DNA of 52,756 nt from Gnetum montanum. Its lineage: Eukaryota; Streptophyta; Gnetopsida; Gnetales; Gnetaceae. This document shows positions 1-11,950 of the stretch, piece after piece (positions within the stretch are counted from its first letter, which is position 1; each line of letters starts with the position of its first letter). The notes under the pieces are model-generated. The model worked only from the letters and a program-made list of their open reading frames with translations, searched no databases and was not told the DNA's origin. The stretch lies in NCBI GenBank assembly GCA_015680685.1, contig MNCI01029723.1, forward strand, positions 65,790-118,545. Direction: 5' to 3'. Position numbers and translations under genes: made by a program.

Positions 1-1189
1 GAATTAATCTCAATCTTATTATTGATCATGGATTGTGTTTAGGTACAATGTCACTCAAAAAAAAAAATGCCATACAATTAACTATAATTCATATTGTGAG
101 AACTTGCTAATGATTTCTTAAAACTATAGAAATAAACTACAAAAGTTCAATTACACTACTAACCAAACGGTGCATAAACATAATAGGTGAACCATATTTA
201 TAAGCAATTTTTATGATTGCATTAATGTAGATGCATTGACACACTAGAGGCTTAGTCAATAAAGCTATGTTGATGCATTAACATTGACTAAGCCTTGGCA
301 AAATTACATATTGTTCATTAGAGAACATAATCTAATTAGCATAAATTTAGGAGGCTATTCGTATATGACTTGTTGTCAATGGATAAGTATTGTGGGTGTT
401 ACAGATTGATTATGTTGGCTTGGAAATGAATGTTTAGTTAATGTCATGCCTTGTTTAGGACTCGTTTAGGGTGGTTTGAGGAGCTTAGACCTTAGGGTAG
501 CTATAGGATTTATATTAGCCTTCATGTAACATAATGGTTATTCTTGACATGCATGAGGGTTTTAATCCAATAGTTGATATTGTCTTACATGAGGACTAGT
601 TTTTAGTTAGTATTTGTCTTATAGTTATTCTAATGTTTGATGTTGGGAACCTCACATGAATGTCACTATTATGAGCAAACCAAACATTTATGAACAATAT
701 CTGTGTTTTATGGTTAACTGTATGCTAATAATTATGTGGATAAATATTTTAATGACACTAATAATGTGTTTTGGTAGCTTGGGCTCCATCATATAGTCAT
801 GTTCTAGAGAGCTTTTAAGTGGATTTACTTTACTGTGAAGGTGTTCTAACCCTTCTTGCATGTGTTTCATGCAGATCTAGATAAAATCTTTGGAGGAGAT
901 TAAGGTGGACCTAGTAGAAGGATTAACATTAGATGAAGGATTATATCTTTATGTTTTTATGTTATATTTGGCTATTCAATGGATTTTTAATTTGGACAAT
1001 AAATATGGAGTTTTTGTTGAACTTTGATGTTTGTTGTAACAAGTCTTAAGTAGGCATTTATGAGCTAATATGGATTTCAAGTGATTTTAAAGTTGGTAAG
1101 CTTCTAATTATTTATATACTTTTATGGTTTTAAGAGAGTTTAAGTTCAAGGATTTATTAAGTGTTCTAGATTTATTTATATGCTCCTTA
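1..1189. other. AT-rich sequence without a recognisable gene
   Basis: I see no supported coding region here; the only open frame (60 codons, minus strand, 688-870) resembles nothing I know. A 13-bp perfect inverted repeat (aggcttagtcaat at 248-260 and attgactaagcct at 283-295, spacer 22) could form a small hairpin. The right edge runs into the LINE remnant that starts near 1,190. Confidence 0.5.
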
Positions 1190-2100
1190 TGTGATTTTTA
1201 TGATTTTTCAATGATTATACTACCCAACATTTAGCATTATATAAGGTAATAGACCTAATTGTTGTCTTGGAAAATTTTCCCTTGAATTTTATTGGTATTC
1301 TTTTATACATAAAACACCACTAGTTTATCTCCCTTTTGACCATCCCACCTCAATTCTATTTCTTATATCTTTATCAATTTTATAGTTTGATTAGAGGATT
1401 GATCTTAGCTAGTGAAACTATTTGCAATGAGGGAATTTTTGATCTTGAATTATTACTTCCATTTCACCATTATTTATGTTTTTATTAAAATTTCATTCCA
1501 TATATTCTATCTTACTTTGGCTAATTTTTAAGCCTTTTAATTTTAGAGCATACCTTCACCTCTCCATTTTAGGAGTAATATTTTTCTTGAGATGTATCCA
1601 CCAACATAATATCATTTCCAAATAACATACCAAACCAAAATTTGTTTATTCTTCTTGGATCTTCTCTCTTAGAAATTATTATTTAATAATTTTTGAAAAT
1701 AATTTTTCTACCCATCCAAAATTTCATTACCTTTTACCAAAATTCTCTCATCTCTTCCTTGATGCATTTGACATGATTAATATCCTTACATTTCTTGTTT
1801 TTTACCAATTTATAAATAGAGTTTTCTCCTTCATTTGTTCTTACTTTGTCATAAAAGCTATCCAAGGCCTTATGTTTGGTTTTAGACACTACTATAGTTA
1901 CCTCCTTTTTTGCCATTTTGTATATTAGCCTATTTTCTTGGATATCACTTTGCTATCATTTCTCAAAGCAATTTTTATTGTTTAGGATAGGATGTTGCAC
2001 TTCATTACTCTACTACCATGTCTCTATTGGGATGTATTTTTTGCCTTTTATTTAACCCAAAATGTTCTTTCTAGTCTTTTTGATGTGAGAATAACCTTAT
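1190..2100 (-). pseudogene. RTE-type LINE remnant with the RT core deleted
   Basis: A minus-strand fragment of a non-LTR retrotransposon of the plant RTE type. Positions 1,640-2,100 encode the segment linking endonuclease to RT; the open frame at 1,734-1,916 carries the typical run YDKVRTNEGENSIYKLVKN followed by INHVKCIKE. Positions 1,190-1,640 match the C-terminal side of RT. Compared with the longer copy at 50,635-52,170, about 700 bases holding the catalytic part of RT are missing near 1,640. Order and orientation are otherwise the same in the two copies. It cannot encode an active enzyme. Family assignment rests on known plant RTE proteins and on the match to the second copy; the edges are approximate. 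Confidence 0.75.
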
Positions 2101-4440
2101 AAATAAATAATTATATAAAAATAATTTAAGAAAAAATAGAAATTAATGTTACAAAAAAATGTAAATGTTGAAAAGTAAATTAAATTACATAATTAAATAG
2201 TATGCAAAAAGACAATTCTAACCATATGTTTAACCTTAATTGAACATGTAGAAATAAATATATTGACATTAAATTTTATGAAATAAAAAACATACAAATA
2301 ATAAATAATAAAATATTAATATATAAAAAATAATATTACTTTTCCCCAAACGTATAGTGTGTGCTAAAATAAAAAATGATGCTTGCAATGTTACAAACCA
2401 AATGGAATAGGTAGAAATTTCATATTTTTCATACTTTATTATTTATGCACAAAAATAAGTACATGACTCAAATATGAAAAAAAAAGCTACAAAGTATCTA
2501 TTTACAAGATCTAAAATATACAAAAATTAAATTTCAATTTCAGAGTTTCTATCTTGTATAGAATTAGTTCATCTTCTACCCCATATCCCTCTCCTAGTTA
2601 TTTGTTGGGTACTCTGGGTTCTCGACATCAAAGTTGAAGAGGAGTTAGAACCCCTTGAATGAGGTATCCAATGACATAGTTTTGTATCTATTTGTAAGCC
2701 AAAATAGATAAAGTTATTTATGTGCACTCAATCCTATAGTTTTGGGCTTATTTTGGTGAGTGATGATGCATCATTGGCATTGCCTCATGAGGTATGCTAC
2801 CTCATGTGGTGCACCACCTTACCTAGTGCTTTGGATCATGTGGTGTGTTGCCTCACTAGGTACATTGTATCATGTAGCATGGTTCCTCACCACTTTCATT
2901 ACAACTTGAAAATTATAAATACTTAAGAGGAAAAGCTTAAAATTACCTTTGATTTGGGATTTCCTTTAATTTAAAAGCTTTTTCTCCTCCCTTGGGTAAG
3001 TGTATAATATATATTTTTTAGTGTTTTTGAGTCATCTTTCACAATGTAGTGAGATTTTATTGGAGTGCTACCTTGCTTCCATAGCTTGGAACCATTTAGT
3101 TGACATAGAGTCAAGTGTTTTCACAATGAATAAAGTTCATTTTAATTTTCTTAAATTTTTCAATTTTATTTTATTGAATCTTGACAAGAACATCACATTA
3201 ATGAATTTATTTCTTAAATTTAGAAATTATGATTAATTTTGTTCCTTTAGATAGATCAATATAGTTATCTGGAGCTCTATGATGATTCTTCCTTGCATAA
3301 GGAGGTCATACATGTATAGAATGGTGTTGGGCCATTGAGGGTGTGATTCAGGAGATTTTATTACTTTCGTATAGTAGTGTCACATGTGTTCCATAAGAGA
3401 GTGCATCATAGTTTTCATGTATGTTTGATTTTTGCATTGTGCTTATCTTGTAAGGGATTATGATGCAAATATGTGTTTTATTTCTTTTTCATGTGTGAAT
3501 ATTACACCTATCTTGTAAGAGATTGCAATGGGTTTTAATTATTATTTTATTTCTTACATTTATAAAATACATATAAAATACAAGAATATCAATTTTCTAC
3601 TATGGTAACATGGGCTTATTCACTTGTATCATATGTATTATAATATCTTCATTTATTAAATGTAATGATATACATTAGTAAACTTTGCAATTCATGTTCT
3701 TATCATTTTCAGTATTTATGATTGGTTTGCTACACACATAGTTAATAGACTTATTGTGGTCTCGGCCAGAAGGACCTCTATCAACCTCAAATAAAAAAGG
3801 TTGTTTTATTTTCCTATTCATGGAGCATAAAAGTTTTGAGCCAAAAGTTTCAAGACATAGGCTAGACAAAAGTATCCAATTATAATTTGTATAGGATGTT
3901 AAGTATATAATCAACTTGTTAGGTCACTTGAGAGGACCAAATAAATGTTACTCTATGGCCATTATTCATAATGATACTCCGAATCTAGTAACTTTGAAGA
4001 CCTATAAGACACTCTTGAAGAGAACTTAGGTGTAGTTTAATGTTGCCTATAATCCAATCTTAATCTAAGGATCATAAGTTTGTTTGACTAAGATGGGTAG
4101 AGGGATTAAAAAGAGGTTTCTAGTACTATCGAATTCAATAGCCTACCTTACATATGTGCAAGAATAAAAGAAAACCAAACCAAATTGTTAGAATTTTAGA
4201 TGATTTTATGGTTCTTCACATAATCTAATTTCATTAATGATCATACCATGGAATAATTAGAAGTATATGAAATTGTTAGTGGCATTGCTACCTTACATTT
4301 TTTAAGGGAAACTTAAAGGTCTATCATCATTGGTTGGGCAAGCAATGATGAAGGGAACCAACAAAAGATTTGTAAAGCATGGTGAATGTTCTTTGTGATC
4401 TAATAAGCTAATTAAACTAAAAACCAGGGCTTTGATAATG
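2101..4440. other. Unassigned AT-rich sequence
   Basis: No gene is supported. Positions 2,760-2,890 hold imperfect repeats of cctcatg-type words. Around 3,740-4,430 the plus strand gives a broken but somewhat coherent translation in one frame that I could not assign to any family. It may be an old repeat. The 60-80-codon open frames here look like chance. Confidence 0.4.
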
Positions 4441-4900
4441 TTGTACTTCCCTTTCTCCTCTTTGACCCATTTAAGCTCTCCATCTTTTTCTTGTCACATC
4501 ATCTTTAGTTCATTGTTCTTTGTGCAATAGGCTAGCTAAGTTGAAGCTGAGGATCATATTTGACAAATTAAGGGATGAACTTGAATTAGATGTTTATGTC
4601 TTACTAGTTGTTAAGAATCTACAAGTATTTCATCAATGGAATTTATAAGGGCAAGATTGGTCTTATGATTGATGCTAGATTTCCTATGGGATGGTGGCTC
4701 ATTATCTAATATTTGTTTGCATATACCTAAACCATCTAAAATGTTATTCTTGTAATTACTTGAAATAGAAGTCACTCTATGTCTTCCTTTAATGTTTATG
4801 TTGTTTAGTTTATCTCTTTTAGCAATATTCAACATCCATCTAAGCATTTTCATTTCTATCACATTAATTTGTTGTTTATACCTCTTTTGTACTACCCAAC
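4441..4900 (-). pseudogene. RTE-type LINE, 3' (C-terminal) part, split by E1
   Basis: This minus-strand piece encodes the C-terminal domain of a plant RTE LINE polyprotein. The open frame 4,862-4,611 begins MIEMKMLRWMLNIAKRDKLN, matching the widely conserved 'EMRMLRWM..HTRKDRIRN' segment of plant RTE proteins. Just upstream in reading direction it begins with codons for V-V-Q at the edge of the E1 insertion. The preceding codons of the same protein (L-Y-G-D-E-F-W) end at about 50,635 on the other side of E1. The pieces are therefore one LINE interrupted by a 45.7-kb insertion. The 3' end of the LINE is unclear (about 4,440-4,600), and I did not find a tail. Confidence 0.85.
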
Positions 4901-5731
4901 TGATGAGTTATGGTTAATTAGATTATGTCAACATGATCCCGTTGATGCATGGTTTGATGCATTGACACATATGCATCAATGCAATGTCTAGTCTTGCTTA
5001 TATTAATGTTTTCACCCATTACATTTATGGCATTCGTTCATTTATAGCTTAGCCAAACTCTTGCAATTTGTTTATTTGAAAGTTAGAATATTTTCTAAGT
5101 GACCATAGTAGGAGTTGAGAAGTGTACGGATCTTTATTCGAGCCAATGTACTTGGACACCAAGGTGTGAACGACAATAAAGACAAGCTTTCTTGATCAAC
5201 CTTGCTACACTTGGACCTTAGCAATATTTACTTAATGCATTTACTATTTATGTAATTTATTTTAATGGATTTGATTAATTAATTAATAGTAGATAATTAA
5301 AGCACATAAGTACAACTATCTTGAGCATATGTTAACACTTGGTAATCCCAATAATGCTTAACGCTTGGTAACCCAGTAGTGTTGCAATGTGTTCAGAATG
5401 TGTACAATGGATTTCAATGGATACTTATGTTAGGATTAGTTAAGGCATTAATTAGTTTTTAGATTAATTACATAGTTAATTACTTTATTTTCTATACTTA
5501 GGAAAATTTAATGAAAAACATAAAAAATGATACAAATCATATGCCTCAGTTACACTTAACCATGCCATTGTGCCTCACAAGTGAAACTGGGATGACAATG
5601 ATCACATCCTTGAAATTCACCGCCTAGTTCTAGTGTACTTAGAGAGCTAAAGTCTATGGAATTTAATTGAATTGCTTAGTGAATGCTAGTGATTTGTATG
5701 GTTGGGTGTAGGGACTGCTTGCTGCTCCTCA
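4901..5731 (+). repeat. E1 5' LTR
   Basis: 831 bases, TGATGAG...CTCCTCA, followed directly by the primer binding site. It aligns along its whole length with 49,776-50,629. The TATA region has decayed to cttatattaatg (about 4,997-5,008), while the 3' copy keeps cctatataaatg. The twin motif ttggtaatcc / ttggtaaccc lies at about 5,339-5,373. It lacks about 24 bases of the repeat tract upstream of TATA that the 3' LTR has. Confidence 0.9.
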
Positions 5732-5750
5732 TTGGTGTCATTGTAGGGGA
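5732..5750 (+). other. E1 primer binding site (Asp-tRNA type)
   Basis: ttggtgtcattgtagggga starts immediately after the 5' LTR. It resembles the known Asp-tRNA primer site TGGCGCCGTTGCCGGGGA with a few transitions, which fits an Athila/Tat-branch element read on the plus strand. Confidence 0.8.
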
Positions 5751-5974
5751 CTTTAGTTATCTATGTGCGCTATTTAAGAGTTAGTGAAATTATCCAATGA
5801 CATTCTAATAAAACTTAAAGTTGAAATAATTAAGAAAAATAATAATACCAAGAGCATACTATTTTTTTTAGAACTAATATGGATTCTTTTCACAGGGAAG
5901 AATCTTTGCCATTGTTCAAGCACACTTCCAATCAAAGGTAGGAAGTCCCAAAACCACCCATGCCCTAGCAATGC

Positions 5975-8077
5975 AAGGTGGTTTATACTAATCTAGATGA
6001 ATGTATTCTAGATTTCACCTTCATCTTGCACTGGGATGAACAACTGTGGTGGAGGGACATGGAGGGCAACATTGTGTTGCCACCTAATTGATCCATTCTT
6101 GCAATGTTGCTCCAGAGTCATGAGATTGGGCATTGTAAGGCTTAGTGTTGAGTAGGTGATGTAAGATCATGATTATTAGGATTATCATCGCATGGAGGCT
6201 TAGTGAAACAAAGATCGACACATGGAGGCATGTTACGAGGCATTGAAGGACAAACGGTTCACAAACCCCTTGTTCCTATTGGGCTAAAAGGAAGAAGAGG
6301 ATTCCTTCTTTGGGGGTTCTCAAAACACTGATTCTCCTCCCCTCTTCTTTGATAAAGGGGCACTTAACTAGAATTTATAGCCAATTATAAATAACTCTAG
6401 TTTAGGAAAGATCGTGTATTATGACCATGGGGGCTCCAAAGGAGGAAGTCAAGGCAAGAATATTAATAAGCACCATAATAAAGACAAACATGATGATCAT
6501 GGTCAAGACCAAAGGAGAGGAAGTAGTAGGCATTATTCTAGTATTAGTCCTCCTTCCTCTTCACCTTCTTTATCCTTATCTTCTTCCTCCTTTAACTGTG
6601 ACTAAAGCCATAGAGGAAGAGACCATGATGGAGGGGACCAGTGGGACAGAGATGATCATAGATCTCATCAGAATAGTAGAGACTAAGGGCATGGGAAATC
6701 AAGGAAGGTCCACCATAGAGAACAAAGGGATAGCAAAGGGCAGAATCATAGGCATCATGGCCATCATAGGGGTCATGACTATGACGAGCCTTTGCTTGCA
6801 ACTAGAAATATGCTAAACATTGTAGAGACCATAAGGATTTTAACAAGGCACATGAAAGACACCTAAATTAGATAGTTGAACATGAATTGTATCCCCAAGT
6901 TTGAAGGGGGATATAATTCTGATCCACAAAACCATCTCTAAGCCTTTTATGATGTATGCACCTTATAGAACATGGAGAATAAATGACTAAAATGAAGTTA
7001 TTTCATAGGACACTCATCAAGGAGGCTAAAAGTTGGTACTAGTTCTTAGAACTAGAATCAATCACAAGATGGAGTATGATGCTTGAACTCTTCAATGACA
7101 AGTATCAAACATACTCTCAAGTGTTTAATTTGAGGAAGAAAATCCAAGGGTGGAAGCAAGAAACACATGAATCCTTGGATGCAGCTATGGGCAAATATTA
7201 CACATTGTTCCATCGATGCCTAGGACATGGCTTTTTTCAAAGGGAGTAGCTTCACTATATCATAGATGGTCTTAGAGTAGAAACAAGAAGAACTCTTGAG
7301 ATCTATGCCCAAGGGAGGCTTTTATAACTAAGAGCCCATTAGATCCAAAGGCTAATTAAGAAAGTGACTATAGAAAAAGATGAGTTGAGGAAAAGAGAAA
7401 GTGTAGAGGAACATAATTGGGACCCTTCCATTCGCAAAAGGGAGGTTTAGTGTTGTAACAATGAGGAGGAGGCACTACTTGATGAAGTGGTGTAATGAAA
7501 GACCTTGTTGATACAAAAATATATTTATGAAATATTGGCTAAGGTAGACAAAATGTGGGACTTTGTAGACAAAAATTTCCAAGCTACTCTTAGAATTGCA
7601 GAGGAGTCCAAAGTGCAAGGTAGCAGTCTTGACTGAAGGAGAATGAAGGAAGCTAAACATGCCCATTAGAGGGGTAAGGGCAAAGCTACTATTTTTGAAA
7701 AGGTTGTGGATTCCAAGACAAATGATGATGGTGGGTGTGACATGTGTCACTATGAGCATCTTAAGAGATGTTGTCTAGTTGTGTGAGACTTGTAGGAATT
7801 TGGGGTGTACACTCTAAATCCTAGATTTGCGAAAAGATAAGAACCTAGGAGATTGCCTTATGCTCAAGGCAACTACAAGCAATTCCACCAACAAGCCTAC
7901 TATTTGAGTGGAGCTTCACCTTAACCTCATGAGCATTACTAGTAGTGGCAACACCCACAGTCATGGGGGATGCCACCATCAAGGCAGCAGTACCCTTACT
8001 GGCAACTAGATCCATATGGGTACTATGTTTAGCTACCCATTTCTCCATATGACTCTTTTAGTCACACCTTGTTCTAG
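5975..8077 (+). pseudogene. E1 gag, N-terminal and capsid part (decayed)
   Basis: A plus-strand Gag remnant. In order it holds: a conserved N-terminal stretch around 6,010-6,090 (FILHWDEQLWW, MEGNIVLPPN) that matches E5 gag; a region very rich in Arg, Asp, His, Gly and Ser (6,414-6,790); the junction motif DEPLLAT shared with E2 and E5; a capsid-like segment around 6,890-7,300 (FEGGYNSDPQNHL, AFYDVCTL, later LFHRCLGHGF and IIDGL); and a zinc knuckle CX2CX3HX4C at 7,736-7,777. Stops, mostly in place of Gln, Trp or Arg codons, and frame changes disable it. The gene continues on the far side of E2 at 16,413. The start position is inferred from E5. Confidence 0.75.
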
Positions 8078-8082
8078 AACCA

Positions 8083-8810
8083 TGATGAGTGGTGAGGTAC
8101 CCCTACACTCAACATTACGAATACAAGGGTTACAAGTGCGATTTGGTCAAACTCCGTAAACGAACTAGTTGTCGAATCTAGACAGTTAGCCTTAGGTCGT
8201 AGTTTGCTATCTTCAAACTTGGACTAGTATTAGCTTTGTCATGTATGGTTTAGTCCAGAGTGAGGTGTATGATGGGTTTCTAGCCTAATGCTACTTCTGA
8301 AGACAATGGAAAGTAATATGACCTAATCTAGGAGAGAGAGGGTAAGAGAATCTAATCTAGCCTAAGTGCGATGAGCATCTGTTCCTTGATTATCCGTATA
8401 CATCTTGGACTTCGTGCATGACTACCACTAGGATTACCAAGCACATGGCCTAGGTACGCTACTGGGCTACCAAGTAGTCACACTTAAATGCTCGTNAATA
8501 AATAACAATTAAATAAATAATTAATCTAAGTGAATGCTACAATGATGAAGTAATCTCAATCTTTATTTCTAGTCATGTGCATGTCCAAGTATGTCACACT
8601 CAAATAAGGATGCTGTACAATTACAATCACCACACTGCGAGCATACACTGGAAAATAATTCTATCTCTGGAGGGATAAAACTGCCAGAGTCTAGCTAAGG
8701 TCTAAATCTAAGTTGAGAAACAAGTGAGAGCTACCTCTTATTTATAGAACTAGCAGCGGACTGTGATATCACGTACCTGATATCACGATCACCCAAAAGA
8801 TGACTCATCA
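8083..8810 (-). repeat. E2 3' LTR
   Basis: 728 sequenced bases with termini tgatgagt...actcatca. TATA box (minus strand CTATAAATA) at 8,739-8,747. Upstream of it in reading direction are two near-copies of a tgatatca-type unit with cacgtacc (8,765-8,790). A single N at 8,496 replaces about 60 bases present in the other LTR (around 16,042-16,105), so this LTR is probably incompletely assembled. Confidence 0.92.
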
Positions 8811-8823
8811 TACCCCCACGACT
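8811..8823 (-). other. E2 polypurine tract
   Basis: On the minus strand the sequence reads CGTGGGGGTA immediately before the 3' LTR start TGATGAG. This fits the plus-strand primer site of this family. Confidence 0.8.
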
Positions 8824-8965
8824 GAATGAAAACTCATCCTCGAGTTACATTTATTACACAATGGATAGGTATGGGATTATTGAATGGGACTATGCCATAG
8901 TGTGAAATGAAAAACAAAATAAAGACACAACACAAATGTTCTACATCTACAAAAATGGATGGAAC

Positions 8966-11750
8966 TCATGTAGTTCTTGGTGGCAGTGGCTCCTCCATTC
9001 GTGCCTTCCCTTTGTCTTCTGCTCTAGGTTTTGAGGCTTGATGACACTGAAGTATGGCTTGGAGCTTCTCCTCTTCAGTTCGAGGATCTTGTGCCATCCA
9101 TGCTAATGTTCCAATGTTTGACAAAGTTGGCACTTCCCACGGATAGGGTAGTTATGGAAACATTTGGTTGGCCTTGACATACCAAGCCGCAAACACTTGT
9201 CGTTCCTCCTCATAGGCTCTGGCTTTATCCTTGTACTCCTGAAAATATGCTAGCTGTTGAGCCAAGTCTATTGCAACATCTTTATGTCCTTGGTAGCTAG
9301 CTTTTACCATCTCAAGTTCAAAATTTGCAACTTCTAGTTTTTCCACCAGCTTCTTGCGCTATGCAAATTTTGCTTTGTATTTGATGTGGGTGGTTGCTAC
9401 CTATTGCTCGAGCTCTGTCCTCGGGCGTCCTACTATTAACATGGCAAGGTTAGCATATCTTAGGTTTGCCAACTCCATGTATTCCATCAAATCCTGAATC
9501 TGTAGGTCCCCATTCTTAACTTTTGCTTGGTGGGTGAAGGCATATGTGTCCAATATGGCCCGCCAGTCAGTGTGTTGAACACTAATAGTATTGATTTGGG
9601 CCTTGGCCATATGGATCTCTTTTTTAAAGATCTATTTATACATCCCCACCTAATTGTAGAAGTGCTCCTTTAGTTTTTCATGTCGTTTAGCTTCATTTTT
9701 CCATGCGCTTATCTCAATAGCTGACTTTTGACGGATGGCGCGTACCTCCTCCATCGAGAGGGTTCGATTCTCTCTAGCTAAAAAGCTTATGTCTCGGTTG
9801 ACCCTAATGAATTGTTCTCAAAATTGATGAAAGTGTTCTTTGAGAACATTCTTTTGCTTTTCCATGGTGGTCAGCCGAAGGTTGTCTGCAACAAGATGCT
9901 TGTTTTCTTCTTGTAAGGCCTTGAGTGCCTTAAGATGTGCATGAGTTTGCGCCTGTGCTACAGAGGCATCCCAAATAGCCTTCTCCTTTTTGTCAGCCAC
10001 CTTTTTATTCTCTACAATTAACTTGGTTAGTTACTCAGTTCTAAAGTTATCTAGCTGGTTTGCAGGAACAAATTGCAGAGAATCTCGCTATGCTGCTTGT
10101 AGGACCACAAGCTGTTCTTGCAATTTCTGCACTTCAGCTTCAGCATGCTTGGCCCTTAATTTTGTTAAGACCAGATTTCCCTTTGTGGAAATGAGGTCTG
10201 ATTGAATTGCTATAATATCTTGAGGAATGTCAAATAGGGACATCATTACTTGCCCTATTTGGAGCAATCGATCAAGCGCATCCTCATGTTCTGTAGGAGT
10301 CATTGAGGTTCTGGCCAAAGTTTGAGTGTCCCATGCTCCTGTGAGATCCGTTGGTGGCACAACAGGATCATTGAAGGATTCTTTGATGTGGTCTGCAACC
10401 ACTTCTGCAGCTCCTGTGGCATCCTAGTGTTGCATAACCACCACAGTGGCCCCTTCACCAATCTCTAACTGCACTTGGAAAGATGCCGCATTTCCTGAGA
10501 TCTGTTGTGACCATCTACTTTTCCCTCCTCCTACGTGAATGGATACTTTCCCCCTTGTGCAATCCAATGAAAATGTAGGCTAAATGGCATCATCGATGAA
10601 GTAGAAGAGGTTTGCGTCATCATGACTTCCCCAACTAACCGTCTCAACGATGGCCCTAAGATGGCTCATTGACAGTCTATAGTCTTGCAGCGGCTATTGA
10701 TCCTAGCCTGTGCTGGACCCTGCTTCCTATTGTTGGCTAGGACCCATTCCTGGAGGTTGATTGGGTCCTACAAGTTGAGTTACAGTTGGTTCAGCCATCT
10801 ATTCTTCTTCTTGTTCTAGTCCCAGTTCTTTGCCAATGTTTTTTTTTGGAGCTGGCGCCTTTAGCAATTCAACATATGAAGCAGTTTGGGCATTTTGGAA
10901 GATGTCATTGGTGTACCCCCAAATACCGGCACATCGACAAAGCTTTCTGATATGACAAGGGAAAGGCAGCGCTATTTTCCCTATCTCTCATTCCTCGAAT
11001 CACCTCAGGATCTCTATTAAATATAGATGGGGCAGATTAGCGTTAACCTTTTCCATCAGCACTGCACATCCTCTAGCTGCATACATTGATATTCTTCAAG
11101 ACCTTTGTGGGGAAGAGGTGATATTTTCCAATTTTAAAGTAAATCCTCTCTTCCATTGTTAATTGACCAAATGTTTTATCTCTACCATAAGCCTTTTCCA
11201 ACCAATCTTTTCACACATCGGGGTTTGAACAGGTGGATAACTGAGCATCTTTGGGCCCTGTATTCAAAAGGTTTAACACCTCCAAAATGGCCTGCATGGA
11301 GAAGTCAACTATCACACCATAAATATTGACAGTGGTGCCTTGCTCCCTATTGTGCCAAAATTGGTACGTCTCTCCTAGGTACCAAGCATCGCTTTCAGAG
11401 AGGGTAGGCCATAATGGGGATCCTTTGAGGTGATTCCTAACGGCCTCAGGAGTGAACTGTGCAAAAGATTTGAAGTTCAACTCCACAATCACTGTAGTGA
11501 ATGTGGACTTTTCATAGATGGCCTGAAGACAATCTTGGGGCAACGTGAGCTGTTGTCCCTGTTCAGGTGCTGCAGTAGCTCCTTCTTCTGCCTGCCTAGA
11601 CTGTCTGGTAGTAGGTTCTTCTTGATGAATCTTGAATGATTACTCCTCTTATTTTACATGTTATTTGGAAGGACCTTGTCTTCCACCTTTTCAAGATCGT
11701 TTGCTTCCACCTTGGGTAGGACCTTCCTGTTGTCCACGTTTTGGGACCAT
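8966..11750 (-). pseudogene. E2 extra ORF in the env position (coiled-coil protein of unknown function)
   Basis: About 928 codons from ATG at 11,750 to tga at 8,966-8,968, almost the same length as the E1 copy. It has a handful of stops and one frame change between 11,211 and 10,402. The N-terminal domain (11,543-11,211) has LNFKSFAQFTPEAVRNHL, SPLWP, WYLGETYQFWHNR, VNIYGVIVDFSMQ and LNLLNT, all matched in E1. The middle is poorly conserved. Positions 10,402-9,152 form a long helical, coiled-coil-like stretch rich in Ala, Glu, Lys, Leu and Gln, including MELANLRYANLAMLIVGRPR (about 9,478-9,420). The C-terminus keeps YPWEVP, DPRTEEEKLQA and a PLPP tail. No membrane segment is evident. Its retention after loss of pol is notable. 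Function unknown. Confidence 0.72.
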
Positions 11751-11950
11751 CTACAATCACACGGGGCCAATTGTTAGTAAGGTTGTTACCCAAGTTAGGT
11801 TATACCTTATTGCTTACCTTAATAGATTTACTTTATTTCCATGTGATGTTAATTATTGGAAGAACATGTCACCAAAAGATTATAATGTTGAGTCCTCTTT
11901 GCTTAGGTGGTTTCCAAATTTAATTTTTTGGTATAGCTAAGGGGATGAAA

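Noticed and set aside
248-295. 13-bp inverted repeat as a terminator, miRNA precursor or MITE end
   Set aside because: The arms are too short for a plant miRNA or MITE, there is no flanking duplication, and one such hairpin is expected by chance in AT-rich DNA.
3675-3914. Possible small gene, 79 codons, minus strand
   Set aside because: No start context, no motif, and the surrounding plus strand reads equally well as decayed sequence.
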